Shown: positions 36,294-45,356 of the stretch, one piece after another
Layout: the number at the start of each line of letters is the position of its first letter
How positions within the stretch are numbered: the first letter of the stretch is position 1
NCBI GenBank assembly: GCA_016865015.1
Contig: CP018226.1
Coordinates: forward strand, 961,001 to 1,025,000
Length of the DNA stretch: 64,000 nucleotides
DNA from: Rhizobiales bacterium IMCC20636
Lineage (GTDB): Bacteria > Pseudomonadota > Alphaproteobacteria > Rhizobiales > GCA-2746425
Direction: 5' to 3'
Program-made: the position numbers and the translations under genes
The notes under the pieces: generated by a model
The model's database searches: none
Seen by the model: the letters and a program-made list of their open reading frames with translations, nothing else
Told to the model about the DNA's origin: nothing

Positions 36294-37580
36294 TCAGCTA
36301 ATCAACTGCAATTCGCCGCCTACCGGAATTTCCGGTGCCAGGCTGTTTGCGGTGATGACCAATTCCAGAGCATCGCCCTGTTTCTGCCACTGACCGGCAA
36401 CCAATGGTGTTTTGGTGACGTTCTTGACAGGGCCAGTGGACCAGTCAACCGGGCCGACGATCGTATTCAGGCTTGTTGAAGCAATGGCCTCGACAATGGA
36501 TTCAGGATCATCAAGGTCTGCCGCGCGTTTGATGACGTCAGCAGCCACTTCAAACAATGCATGTTTGAAGCCAATTGGCTGAGTCCATGCCCGGCCTGTA
36601 TCAGCAACGTAGCTGCCCGCCAGTTCTTTCGCAGATGCCTGTGTCAGGCTGGACGAGAACGGATGGTTTGGTGACCACCAGATTTCCGATGACAGGCCAT
36701 TGGCCCGCTCACCCAGTGAATTGACCACGGATGGGAACAGAAGTGCCTTACCAATGGTGACAATCTTTGGATTGAAACCCTGTTGCGCAGCCTGTGACCA
36801 GAAATTTGCGAAGTCAGGCGGGATCATATTCCCGGTGACAATCTCGCAGCCAGCTTCCTTGAAAGCTGAAATCTGTGATGAAAAATCATCCGACAATGGC
36901 TGATAACGGCCCGGATCGACGATATTGTATCCAGCCGCGGCCAGTGGTTTTGGCAGACCAAGCTCAGGGTCGCCCCAGGCATTGCCATCGGCATCATTGG
37001 GGAACAGGCCAGCGACATTCTTTGTAACGCCACTGCTGCTCCACATGTCGAGGAATGCACCAATCACATCTTCCAGACCCCAGAAGAAGTGGTAGGTGCT
37101 GCGGAAGCCTTCAGCAGGGTTGCCATTGCGGCCGAAAAAGTAGGGCTGCCACGGGCAATCTGTGGTGATGCAGGGGACTTCGTTGATTTCTGCCTGATCG
37201 GCAACCGGATTGGTTGTTTCGGGTGTGGATGCGGCAACGATAATGTCGACTTCATCGCTGAGGATCAGTTCAGCGGCCACTTCCGAAGCCCGGTTCGGGT
37301 TGGACTGGGAATCCTTCGAAATGATCTCGACGTCATAGGCCTTGCCATTGTTCATCAGACCGCCGGCAAAGGCTTTCTGAATACCGGCCAGGACAAAATC
37401 ATCCGCTTCGGTAAAGGCTGCTACCGGTCCGGTCCGCGGGCTGACATGGCCGATCTTGATGACCGGGTTGGCTGCGTAGGCACGGCTATGGCGCAAGATT
37501 GCGGGGGCCGCTATTGTTGCGCCCAGACCCGTGAGAACGGTACGGCGCGTGATGCTGGAATGCTTATTTTTTTGTGTCAT
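36294..37580 (-). CDS. ABC transporter substrate-binding protein (LivJ/Peripla_BP_6)
   Basis: A ~428-residue receptor with a twin-arginine signal (TRRTVLTGLGATIAAPAIL), so Tat export is likely. The ligand domain opens with IKIGHVSPRTGPVAAFTEADDF and contains SKDSQSNPNRASEVAAELI. Start ATG 37580 is used; the longer frame from 37643 would overlap the upstream gene's stop. It supplies substrate to LivHMGF. Its divergence from typical LivJ (an acidic C-terminal extension) hints at another ligand (inference). Confidence 0.9.
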   Translation of the reverse strand: MTQKNKHSSITRRTVLTGLGATIAAPAILRHSRAYAANPVIKIGHVSPRTGPVAAFTEADDFVLAGIQKAFAGGLMNNGKAYDVEIISKDSQSNPNRASEVAAELILSDEVDIIVAASTPETTNPVADQAEINEVPCITTDCPWQPYFFGRNGNPAEGFRSTYHFFWGLEDVIGAFLDMWSSSGVTKNVAGLFPNDADGNAWGDPELGLPKPLAAAGYNIVDPGRYQPLSDDFSSQISAFKEAGCEIVTGNMIPPDFANFWSQAAQQGFNPKIVTIGKALLFPSVVNSLGERANGLSSEIWWSPNHPFSSSLTQASAKELAGSYVADTGRAWTQPIGFKHALFEVAADVIKRAADLDDPESIVEAIASTSLNTIVGPVDWSTGPVKNVTKTPLVAGQWQKQGDALELVITANSLAPEIPVGGELQLIS

Positions 37581-37623
37581 AGTCTTCCTCCTGAATGCCC
37601 GTCCTCCACCAAGGTCGGGTGAT

Positions 37624-38553
37624 TTATTCCAGTAGTGTGTCAAGTTTTCTCAGATGTGTCGTGACACGATTACGGGTTGCTTCTGCGGTTTCGGGGGTCC
37701 AGCTGCGAAAGCCCTCTCCGGACTTCATTCCCAGTTTGCCGTCAGCGACGAGCCGTTCCAGATAGGGAGACGGTGCGCCGCTGGCTTCCAGGTCCGCCAG
37801 AACATTTTTATGAATATCGAGGGTCAGATCGGTGCCCACGAGATCTGCGTTTTCCAGTGGCCCAAGCACGGCAAGACGGCGGCCAAAACTGGATTTTATA
37901 ACATTGTCAACGGCTTCTGCCGAGCAGACACCGTTTTCCACGAGGCTGATCGCCTCGCGCCACAAGGCATGCTGAAGACGGTTTCCGATGAAGCCGGGTA
38001 CGTCTTTTTCCACCCGAACGGGCGTCTTGCCAATGTCGGACAGGATGGCAACCATGGTGTCCATTACATCATCCTTGGTCCATTCCGTGCGAATGACTTC
38101 GACCAAAGGGATCATGTGTGGCGGGTTCCACCAGTGGGTTCCAAGTGCGCGGCTGCGATTCTTGAGGTGTTCCATGATGCTGGTGATTGGAATGACAGAT
38201 GTGTTGGAAGCCAGCAGGCAATTAGCTGGCGCCAATGCCTCGACATCAGCAAATATCTGCTGTTTCAACGCCAGTTTTTCAGGTGCCGCCTCAACCACCA
38301 GATCGGCGTTCCCGACAGCTTCTGAAAGCGCGTGACACGCTGTGACACGGGCGGTGATGGCAGGCACGTCGTCTGCATCAAGTCCAAGGCCAATCAGACT
38401 GGCGGAAATGCGTGCTTTGAGCGTTTCAAGACTGTCAGCTATCGGATCATAAACGCGGACATTGTATCCGGCGCGGGCAAAGGTCAGGGCAATGCCATGA
38501 CCCATCAGGCCCGCTCCGATGATTGCTATATTGTGCAAGCCTGTCGAGGACAT
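37624..38553 (-). CDS. 3-hydroxyacyl-CoA dehydrogenase family enzyme (3-hydroxy-acid or carnitine-type dehydrogenase)
   Basis: The 309-residue protein has an N-terminal Rossmann fold (IIGAGLMGHGIALTFARAGYNVRVYD) and the C-terminal 3HCDH helical domain. The catalytic His lies in ALGTHWWNPPHMIPLVEVI, with Glu and Asn in the conserved context NTSVIPI and DVPGFIGNRLQHAL. Length and the WWNPPHMIPLVEVI motif resemble L-carnitine and related 3-hydroxy-acid dehydrogenases as well as 3-hydroxybutyryl-CoA dehydrogenase. Beside BKACE, oxidation of a 3-hydroxy acid to a beta-keto acid is plausible. Confidence 0.88.
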   Translation of the reverse strand: MSSTGLHNIAIIGAGLMGHGIALTFARAGYNVRVYDPIADSLETLKARISASLIGLGLDADDVPAITARVTACHALSEAVGNADLVVEAAPEKLALKQQIFADVEALAPANCLLASNTSVIPITSIMEHLKNRSRALGTHWWNPPHMIPLVEVIRTEWTKDDVMDTMVAILSDIGKTPVRVEKDVPGFIGNRLQHALWREAISLVENGVCSAEAVDNVIKSSFGRRLAVLGPLENADLVGTDLTLDIHKNVLADLEASGAPSPYLERLVADGKLGMKSGEGFRSWTPETAEATRNRVTTHLRKLDTLLE

Positions 38554-39363
38554 TCAACCCGCCGTATATCCGCCATCTGCATACAGGATATGGCCTGTAT
38601 AGAAATCAGAGGCTTTTGATGCCAGAAACAGCAAAGGTCCGACCAGATCTTCCGGTTCACCCAGACGGCCTTTTGGAACACGGGCCAGAAAGCCTGCGCG
38701 CACGGCCTTGGCTTCATCGGTATCGCCAAACATCCATGCGGTGAGTGGCGAGCGAAACACTGTCGGTGCGATTGCATTGACAGTGATGCCGGTTGGCCCC
38801 AATTCGCAGCCCAGTGCCTTGGTGATGCCATCGACAGCCGATTTTGAGGCACAATAGGCGCTGTAGCCAGCCGGATGGCCCAACAGACCGCGGGCTGAGG
38901 AAACCAGAACGATTTTTCCGGTACCCGTCGTGCCGGCTTCGATCTGGGCCGTCATCTGAACGCTGGCTGCTTTTGCCAGCATCCAGGATTGGGTGACATT
39001 GGCATCCATAACAGATGTGAAGGTTTCGACCGGCATGTCCTTGATCTTGGCGACCTTGTTCATGCCTGAGGCCACGACCAGAATATCAAGCTGGCCAAAC
39101 CGCTCTACCGCAGCCGCTACCATGGCCCCGCAATTGGCTTCGGTATCAGGACGGCTGTTCAGCGCTTCGACTTCTGCTCCGGCGGCCTTGCATTCGGCGT
39201 CGATTTCCGCCAGCGCGTCAGCATTTCCGGCTGCCAGCACCAGTTTGCACCCGGCACCGGCAAGGGCCTTGGCTGCCACCGCACCAAAGGCTCCAGATGC
39301 ACCTGTGATCAGGGCCACCTTGCCTTTGACGTTGAACATCTCGAGTGGGTTTTCAAAACTCAT
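38554..39363 (-). CDS. SDR family oxidoreductase
   Basis: The 269-residue enzyme has a classical SDR layout: glycine loop TGASGAFGAVAAKAL, catalytic Ser in VLVSSARG, Tyr and Lys in YSAYCASKSA, and a C-terminus of LASKASDFYTGHILYADGGY. It ends one base before the hydroxyacyl dehydrogenase start, and its first codon overlaps the cupin stop. It presumably acts on a hydroxyl of the operon's substrate. Confidence 0.93.
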   Translation of the reverse strand: MSFENPLEMFNVKGKVALITGASGAFGAVAAKALAGAGCKLVLAAGNADALAEIDAECKAAGAEVEALNSRPDTEANCGAMVAAAVERFGQLDILVVASGMNKVAKIKDMPVETFTSVMDANVTQSWMLAKAASVQMTAQIEAGTTGTGKIVLVSSARGLLGHPAGYSAYCASKSAVDGITKALGCELGPTGITVNAIAPTVFRSPLTAWMFGDTDEAKAVRAGFLARVPKGRLGEPEDLVGPLLFLASKASDFYTGHILYADGGYTAG

Positions 39364-39722
39364 CAGTCTGCTCCCGGTCGCTTGCCGTTCGGATAAGGTA
39401 TCACAACCAGCATGTTGCAGGTGTGTTTGGACCGGTTCTCGATCTTGCGTATTTCATTGGGTGCAATGGTGCAGGAATCCATTGGTCCAAGCACGGTTTC
39501 CTCATCGTCGATGATGACGGTCATTTCGCCAGACAGCACCACATAGACTTTTTCGAAGGGCGTGGCATCAGGTCCGGCGCCACCGCCTGGCAGGAATTGG
39601 GAATACCCAATCCACTGGTTTTCAGGGCCGCCATCTTCAAAGCCCTGAAGCCGAAGCCCTACAACGCCCCAATGATTGGGGGCGTCATAAGACTCCGTGT
39701 CAGCGAAACGTTTGACATGCAT
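39363..39722 (-). CDS. Small cupin-domain protein
   Basis: A single-domain cupin of 119 residues with FLPGGGAGPDATPFEKVYVVLSGEMTVIIDD (first motif, His replaced by other residues) and LGPMDSCTIAPNEIRKIEN (second). Only part of the usual metal-binding His/Glu set is seen, so metal binding is doubtful. It overlaps neighbours on both sides. It may be an isomerase or sensing protein of the pathway. Confidence 0.85.
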   Translation of the reverse strand: MHVKRFADTESYDAPNHWGVVGLRLQGFEDGGPENQWIGYSQFLPGGGAGPDATPFEKVYVVLSGEMTVIIDDEETVLGPMDSCTIAPNEIRKIENRSKHTCNMLVVIPYPNGKRPGAD

Positions 39723-40561
39723 CAGAAGGACTCGCCGGCTTCGATGCGGTATTGCTGGCCTTTGTCGATCATAGCAACCAGACGGATGATGCAGCCATCA
39801 CCACGATCCCAGTTCCACGGGAAGAAGGCAAAGGTGCAGCGTTTGCCGGTGATCGCATCCAGATCGCCGCCGACATTTTCAATGCCAAGAATGCCGTTTG
39901 AGAACAGGATATTATGAACCGGCTCCCATTCGGGGAAGGCATCTTTCCAGTCAATGCCGCCAGACCATTCCTTATATTCAGCTTCCAGATGCGGCAGAAT
40001 GGGGCCGTTGCGTTGCGGACCGATGGCTGTGGCCAGAGGGTGATCGTTTGCCTGTGTGTCGTGGCCCACAACCTTGATACCTTTTTCAACCATCCATTCG
40101 GCAGCGGAAGGAACGAGGCCGGGGCAATAGGCAAAATAATCGCCATCTTCGTATTGTTTGTGCCAGCCGGTATTGATGATCAGCACATCGTTTTTGCGAA
40201 TGGCGTGGCCACAGGCTTTTTCCAGATCGTCAGCTGTAATCTGTTCCCATTTCTTTTTCGGGATCGAAACAACCAGGCCGGAGCCGAAGAAATGTGGCAG
40301 TGGAACTTCGTCGATGAAGGGCGTGCCGGGAACCACGTGAGCCGGGGCATCAATATGTGTGGTGACGTGCATGGTGGTTGTCAGCGTCTGGCTCAGCACA
40401 CCAGACTTGGCCATATAATGCTTGCGTTCGATCTGAACGTCGCGAAAATACGGCCAGTTGGGACACTGGAAACCATAGCGGTGGGAGAGATTGTAAAACT
40501 CAACCCCCATGTCATTATTCAGGTTTTCTTGGAATTCTATGCCGCGGACTGTGATGCTCAT
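39722..40561 (-). CDS. Cyclase-family hydrolase (kynurenine formamidase-like)
   Basis: A ~279-residue metal hydrolase of the Cyclase family. The Zn-binding motif reads MHVTTHIDAPAHVVPG (H-x-TH-x-D-x-P-x-H), with YCPGLVPSAAEWMVEKGIKVVGHDTQ in the second half. It starts at ATG 40561 with a strong GGGAGGAG; a TTG five codons upstream is rejected. It is first in the BKACE/Liv operon. It may open a lactone or hydrolyse an amide to release the acid that the operon degrades (inference). Confidence 0.92.
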   Translation of the reverse strand: MSITVRGIEFQENLNNDMGVEFYNLSHRYGFQCPNWPYFRDVQIERKHYMAKSGVLSQTLTTTMHVTTHIDAPAHVVPGTPFIDEVPLPHFFGSGLVVSIPKKKWEQITADDLEKACGHAIRKNDVLIINTGWHKQYEDGDYFAYCPGLVPSAAEWMVEKGIKVVGHDTQANDHPLATAIGPQRNGPILPHLEAEYKEWSGGIDWKDAFPEWEPVHNILFSNGILGIENVGGDLDAITGKRCTFAFFPWNWDRGDGCIIRLVAMIDKGQQYRIEAGESF

Positions 40562-40602
40562 GCTCACTCCTCCCAAAGTTCAGCAAGTTGATCTAATGTA
40601 TT

Positions 40603-40630
40603 GCATTACGATACATATGTACCATAATGC
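40603..40630. promoter_or_regulatory. 28-bp palindrome between cyclase operon and iclR
   Basis: GCATTA-CGA-TACAT and ATGTA-CCA-TAATGC form an almost perfect inverted repeat centred on TACATATGTA. It lies in the divergent intergenic region about 40 bp before the cyclase start. Shape and place suit an IclR-family dimer site. Confidence 0.65.
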
Positions 40631-40729
40631 GGTCAAGAGTTTTTGATTTTTTCCTCAGGACCCATTTCTGAGGCGAAAGGATGTAGGAATAACGTCTGCA
40701 CAGACCGATTCGTAAGGTTCAATTATTCG

Positions 40730-41491
40730 ATGGAACAAACTGTCACGCGTAAATCCACGCACCATCAGGGCGTCCAGGTTATTGCCCGGGCAGCTGAAAT
40801 TCTGCGTGTTCTCAAGCAGGATAATGGTGGTTTGAGCCTGGGTCAGATTTCAGATCGCGTGAGCCTGCCTCGGTCGACCGTTCAACGCATCGTCAATGCC
40901 TTGCTGGCAGAGAAACTGATCATGAACACCGCTTCTGAAGGTGGTTTGCGCCTCGGACCGGAAATTCAATCGCTGGCAGCTGCCGGACGCTTTGATGCGG
41001 CTGAATTGCTGCGTCCTATCATGGCGGAAATCGCGGACCGTACCGGCGAGACAGTGGATCTGGCGGTGCTGCGTGATGATCATCTGGTGTTCGTCGATCA
41101 GGTGGTGGGAACCCACAGGGTGAGAACTGTATCAGCGGTAGGACAGAATTTTCCTCTGACATCAACCGCAAATGGCAAGGCGGCACTTGCGTTGCTTGAT
41201 GACGAAATGGCAGCCATTCTTGCCGCACGGGAGTTGAAAGCAAGCCGGTCTGACAAGGCGTTGTCCACGCTCATTGCAGAGCTTGAGGACATTCGCACCA
41301 CAGGCCTTGCCTGGGACTTTGATGAGCACACGGAAGGCATCTCTGCAGTTGGACATGGCTTCAGTGATACGACAGGACAGATTTATGCCCTTTCGGTGCC
41401 GGTGCCGTCCTATCGGTTTTCAAAGACCAAGAACAGCATTTCGGAGCTTTTGAAAGCCATGGCTCCCCAAATCGAAAAGATGATCTCCTGA
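40730..41491 (+). CDS. IclR-family transcriptional regulator
   Basis: About 253 residues. It has an N-terminal winged helix (VIARAAEILRVLKQDNGGLSLGQISDRVSLPRSTVQRIVNAL) and an IclR effector domain (TGETVDLAVLRDDHLVFVDQV, TSTANGKAALA, GISAVGHGFSDTTGQIYALSVPVP). It is divergent from the cyclase operon, which it likely represses until the pathway substrate appears. The start ATG 40730 (MEQTVTRK) fits the family; a longer frame begins at 40643. Confidence 0.93.
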   Translation: MEQTVTRKSTHHQGVQVIARAAEILRVLKQDNGGLSLGQISDRVSLPRSTVQRIVNALLAEKLIMNTASEGGLRLGPEIQSLAAAGRFDAAELLRPIMAEIADRTGETVDLAVLRDDHLVFVDQVVGTHRVRTVSAVGQNFPLTSTANGKAALALLDDEMAAILAARELKASRSDKALSTLIAELEDIRTTGLAWDFDEHTEGISAVGHGFSDTTGQIYALSVPVPSYRFSKTKNSISELLKAMAPQIEKMIS

Positions 41492-41579
41492 AATCTGGCT
41501 GCGCGCTATTGTTTGCATTGGATGTTGACTGATAAGGCGCTATGGATGGTTTGATCCAGACCTCCAGAAGCTCGAAATC

Positions 41580-43013
41580 ATGGCGCAAAACCCTTCCTCG
41601 AATGACGAAAATGATCCGGTTGACGGTAATGGTGTCGTGACGCCGGAATGGACGATTCGTGATACGGAGACCGGCGGAATGTCTGCTGTCTTCGTTGATG
41701 CGGTTTTGTTGGCCATCGACGCCAATGACACAGCACTTGCGCGGCAACTGACGGCGGATTTGCATGAGGCGGATCTGGCAGATCTGATTGAGGCATTGCC
41801 TGCTCCCGAACGGTCCAGGTTGATCGCGCTGCTTGGGTCTGATTTCGATTTTGCCGCGCTAACCGAGCTGGATGAAGGTGTCCGCCTCAGCCTGCTGGAA
41901 AACCTCCCGGTTGATACGGTTGCAGAAGGGCTGGCGAGCCTCGACAGTGATGATGCCGTTTTCATTCTGGAAGATCTCACAGTTGAAGATCAGGCCGAAA
42001 TTCTCGATCAGCTTCCAGCACTTGAACGGATCGTTCTGCAACGATCACTGAATTACCCGGAAGAATCCGCCGGGCGGCGCATGCAGACGGAATATATTGC
42101 AGTTCCGCCATTCTGGACGGTCGGCCAGGCGATCGACTACATGCGCGATACGGAAGATCTGCCTGAAAATTTCTATGAATTGTTCGTTGTTGATCCGACT
42201 TACCGGCTTTTGGGCACCGTAGCTCTGGACCGGCTGCTGCGCGCCCAACGGCCGATCTCGGTATCTGATATCATGGGCGAGACGGCACATACCGTGCAAG
42301 CAGAAGAAGATCAGGAAGAAGTTGCACGCACCTTTGAACGATACAATCTGGTATCTGCCGCTGTTGTGGATGAATCAGAGCGCCTTGTGGGTGTCCTGAC
42401 GATTGATGATATCGTGGATGTCATTCATGAAGAACATGAAGAAGATTTCAAACGCATGGCCGGTGTGGGCGATGAAGAAATCTCGGATAATGTCTTCAAT
42501 GCTGTGCGCAGTCGCTTTATCTGGCTGATGGTCAATCTTGGCACTGCTGTCATGGCTTCTGTCATTATCGGCCTGTTTGATGCGACGATCCAGCAAATGG
42601 TTGCTTTGGCAATCTTGATGCCGATCGTGGCCAGCATGGGCGGAAATGCTGCCACGCAAACCATGACCGTAGCCGTGCGTGCCCTGGCAACGCGCGAGTT
42701 GGACTCCTACAATGTCCGTCGCATCATTCTGCGTGAGGGCACAGTCGGCTTGATAAATGGCGTCCTGTTTGCCGTCGTCATTGGCCTTGTTGCAGCCATG
42801 TGGTTCGGCAATGTGGGGCTTTCGATTGTCATTGCAGTGGCTATGGTCATCAACATGTTTTCCGCCGGTCTGGCTGGCATTCTTATCCCGATTGTACTGG
42901 ACAAGCTGAAGGCTGACCCGGCAATAGCATCGGGCGTGTTTGTCACAACGGTGACAGATGTGGTGGGCTTCTTCGCATTTCTGGGGCTTGCGGCTTGGTG
43001 GTTCGGAATTTGA
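41580..43013 (+). CDS. mgtE: Magnesium transporter MgtE
   Basis: A 477-residue Mg2+ channel. The MgtE N-terminal superhelical domain (about 35-155, LHEADLADLIEALPAPERSRLIALL), two CBS domains (about 155-290, with PENFYELFVVDP and LVSAAVVDESERLVGVLTIDDIVDVI) and a five-helix membrane domain with MVALAILMPIVASMGGNAATQTMTVAVRAL, the conserved pore segment, are all present. No Mg2+-sensing leader is recognised upstream. It is a single gene. Confidence 0.95.
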   Translation: MAQNPSSNDENDPVDGNGVVTPEWTIRDTETGGMSAVFVDAVLLAIDANDTALARQLTADLHEADLADLIEALPAPERSRLIALLGSDFDFAALTELDEGVRLSLLENLPVDTVAEGLASLDSDDAVFILEDLTVEDQAEILDQLPALERIVLQRSLNYPEESAGRRMQTEYIAVPPFWTVGQAIDYMRDTEDLPENFYELFVVDPTYRLLGTVALDRLLRAQRPISVSDIMGETAHTVQAEEDQEEVARTFERYNLVSAAVVDESERLVGVLTIDDIVDVIHEEHEEDFKRMAGVGDEEISDNVFNAVRSRFIWLMVNLGTAVMASVIIGLFDATIQQMVALAILMPIVASMGGNAATQTMTVAVRALATRELDSYNVRRIILREGTVGLINGVLFAVVIGLVAAMWFGNVGLSIVIAVAMVINMFSAGLAGILIPIVLDKLKADPAIASGVFVTTVTDVVGFFAFLGLAAWWFGI

Positions 43014-43244
43014 GTGAGGATGTCTCGGACGGCGCTTGGTCCCGCCTTGAACCATACTCTGGCAGGCCATGGCTGCGGGTAATGACGTCCTTCAGTGTAA
43101 CTGTTTGACCATCCCCGGTGCCGTTTGCCGACTAACCCATTGCGTCAACATTTTGTTGTGAGAAGCTTCGGATAAAATTGGCCCGCTGATTTATTTTTGC
43201 GCTATCATATCACGCAACGTAATATGTGATGAACTGGAAGCCAT

Positions 43245-43862
43245 ATGTCTGCCGCAACTGTCAAAGATCGGGTCACAGACCTTTTTGTATCGGCTTTCAA
43301 ATCGGGTGTCGAAGTCTTGAGGTCGATCCCGTTGCTGATGTGGCTGCTGCCGCTTGTTTTGTCGGTCGCCATCTGGGCGATTTCAAAAAGTCCAATTGGA
43401 TGGATGACTGAAAAACCTGTGCAGGAAATCGTTGCTCCGGTAGTCATTGGTCTCACCGCCGGTCTGGTGCTTGCTGTTCACAAATGGTCGCAGACCAAGT
43501 TCTCGTTTCTCCTTGCCTGTTTTGTCTGGTCTCTATTTTTGAGAGAGCTGCATTTCTGGGGAACCAATAACGGGTTCTATATTGCGCTCGTGGTGCTGAT
43601 CATCTGGGGTTGGATGAGCCGAGTCGAAATCAATCACTTTCTCAAACAGACATCGATCCGCTATTTTCTCAGCGGTGCATTCCTGATCTATTTGCTGTCG
43701 AAGATTGTTGACCGGGGATATCTGGCATTCCTGCCTGATTTTTCAGTCTGGCGCCATAATCTGGAGGAAACCCTGGAAACATGCGGCCATGTCATGGTGT
43801 TTTGCCTGGTTGTCATGACTTTGCGGCTCGCGACCATGCCCAAAAAGCAGAAACGCAGATAG
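43245..43862 (+). CDS. Multi-spanning membrane protein of unknown function
   Basis: The 205-residue protein has six hydrophobic stretches, near residues 27-47, 63-80, 86-105, 110-127, 138-156 and 183-200, and a short basic C-terminus. Conserved-looking polar groups are RELHFWGTNNGF and EETLETCGHV, which could line a binding site. No family is recognised. It has no close partners on this strand except the acetyltransferase 48 bp downstream. Confidence 0.75.
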   Translation: MSAATVKDRVTDLFVSAFKSGVEVLRSIPLLMWLLPLVLSVAIWAISKSPIGWMTEKPVQEIVAPVVIGLTAGLVLAVHKWSQTKFSFLLACFVWSLFLRELHFWGTNNGFYIALVVLIIWGWMSRVEINHFLKQTSIRYFLSGAFLIYLLSKIVDRGYLAFLPDFSVWRHNLEETLETCGHVMVFCLVVMTLRLATMPKKQKRR

Positions 43863-43910
43863 CCCGTGGCAGCCACGATGCTGCCCTATTGTTAACGAAT
43901 CATTCGGGTT

Positions 43911-44489
43911 ATGGACATACCACCGTTACATATCCGCACCGCTGAAGCCGATGATGCTGAAAAACTTTCAAAAGTGCATCGGGCGTCCTGGTTCAATGCC
44001 TATCACGGCATTCTGAACGGTAGTGCGCTGCGCGAATCTGTTGCACGGCGCAATGCGCATTGGTGGCGTTCGGCCGTCGAAAAACTGAATGCGGAGCCTG
44101 CTTCCAGTGGTCGGCACTATCGTGACGGTGGCACGCGATCACGGAGTTCTCGTCTTCTGGTGCTTGAATTTGATGGAGATCTTGCCGGATATGCCAATTT
44201 TGGCACTGGTCGGCGGAGTTATCCACCTTACTCAGCTTCACGCTGGGGCGAGATTTTTGAGCTGTATCTGCTGCCGGAATTTCAGGGGCTTGGATTTGGT
44301 CGAACCCTGTTTCAACGTGTGCGATCAGATTTGAGAGAGATGGAACATGGACCTTTGATTGTCTGGGCACTTGAGGCGAATGATCAGGCAGCCGGATTCT
44401 ATCGAACGCTTGGAGGTGAAGCCTTTGTGCGTTCTCACGAGATGTTTGGTGGAACACAGGCACCGACCATCGGGTTCCGCTGGATTTAG
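43911..44489 (+). CDS. GNAT-family N-acetyltransferase
   Basis: A 192-residue GNAT enzyme. N-terminal strand IRTAEADDAEKLSKVHRASW, acetyl-CoA-binding LYLLPEFQGLGFGRTLFQRV, and late WALEANDQAAGFYRTLGGE follow the GNAT order. The substrate is unknown. Confidence 0.9.
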   Translation: MDIPPLHIRTAEADDAEKLSKVHRASWFNAYHGILNGSALRESVARRNAHWWRSAVEKLNAEPASSGRHYRDGGTRSRSSRLLVLEFDGDLAGYANFGTGRRSYPPYSASRWGEIFELYLLPEFQGLGFGRTLFQRVRSDLREMEHGPLIVWALEANDQAAGFYRTLGGEAFVRSHEMFGGTQAPTIGFRWI

Positions 44490-44513
44490 CTGTGATGCCT
44501 TATGTGCCGATGG

Positions 44514-44536
44514 ACCCTCGGAACAAGTCCGAGAGT
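44514..44536. repeat. Dispersed palindromic repeat, copy 1
   Basis: The sequence ACCCTCGGA-ACAAG-TCCGAGAGT, about 25 bp after the acetyltransferase stop, is a near-identical relative of the copies at 58882 and 58963. It forms a short hairpin. Related sequences are common between genes in Alphaproteobacteria. Confidence 0.8.
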
Positions 44537-44773
44537 GACGGAAAGGGGGCTTTGGATGGGGTGAGAGGCGTGATTTTTCATTTCTTGTTTTGATCTCTGG
44601 ATTTCGTGTGTTTGGCATTTTGGACGGATCAATCGATGTTGCGTCCATCCAGTGGCCCGAAACGGCTTATAAAACCAAAGTTCATCATAAATTTGACGGC
44701 TTTTTCTTGAAAGATGGCGCTGCTTGCGGCATGACCGCTCCAATGGACGCTCAAACAAATGAGGCTGCGGCAC

Positions 44774-45301
44774 ATGAATCTGGATAAAATCGCTATTGGT
44801 AAAAATCCACCGGAAGATATCAATGTCATCATTGAAGTTCCAATTGGTGATGAACCGATCAAATATGAACTGGACAAGGACTCCGGCGCACTTTTCGTAG
44901 ATCGCTTCTTGTTTACCCCGATGCGCTATCCCGGCAATTACGGCTTTGTGCCTCATACGCTTTCAGAAGATGGCGATCCGGCTGATGTTATCATTGCCAA
45001 CACCCGTCCTTTGATGCCTGGATCAGTCATCAATTGCCGCCCGATCGGCGTGCTTATCATGGAAGATGAGTCCGGTGGTGACGAGAAAATTCTGGCTGTA
45101 CCATCACCCAAGCTGACCCAGCGCTATGATCACGTCAAAGACCACACCGATCTGCCAGAAATCACTTTGAAACAGATCGAGCATTTCTTCACCCACTACA
45201 AGGATCTTGAGCCCAATAAATGGGTAAAGATTGTAGGTTGGGAAGATTCAGCAACTGCCAAGAAAATGCTGCTGGCTGCAATTGCCCGCGCGGGCAAGTA
45301 A
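44774..45301 (+). CDS. ppa: Inorganic pyrophosphatase
   Basis: Family I soluble pyrophosphatase, 175 residues, which pulls biosynthetic reactions by hydrolysing PPi. The metal-binding signature DGDPADVI, the [33 protein letters not shown] strand region and the KPNKW-type end ([14 protein letters not shown]) are intact. ATG 44774 gives the normal start (MNLDKIAIG); a frame opening five codons earlier is less likely. A strong terminator follows. Confidence 0.97.
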   Translation: MNLDKIAIGKNPPEDINVIIEVPIGDEPIKYELDKDSGALFVDRFLFTPMRYPGNYGFVPHTLSEDGDPADVIIANTRPLMPGSVINCRPIGVLIMEDESGGDEKILAVPSPKLTQRYDHVKDHTDLPEITLKQIEHFFTHYKDLEPNKWVKIVGWEDSATAKKMLLAAIARAGK

Positions 45302-45325
45302 GCCACACGAAACCGAAACACTAAA

Positions 45326-45355
45326 GGGGTCTGATACCAATCAGGCCCCTTTTTT
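45326..45355. terminator. Bidirectional terminator between ppa and pgi
   Basis: A GGGGTCTGA / TCAGGCCCC stem with a 6-base loop is followed by TTTTTT, 24 bp after the ppa stop and just before the stop of the convergent pgi gene. Confidence 0.9.
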
Positions 45356-45356
45356 G

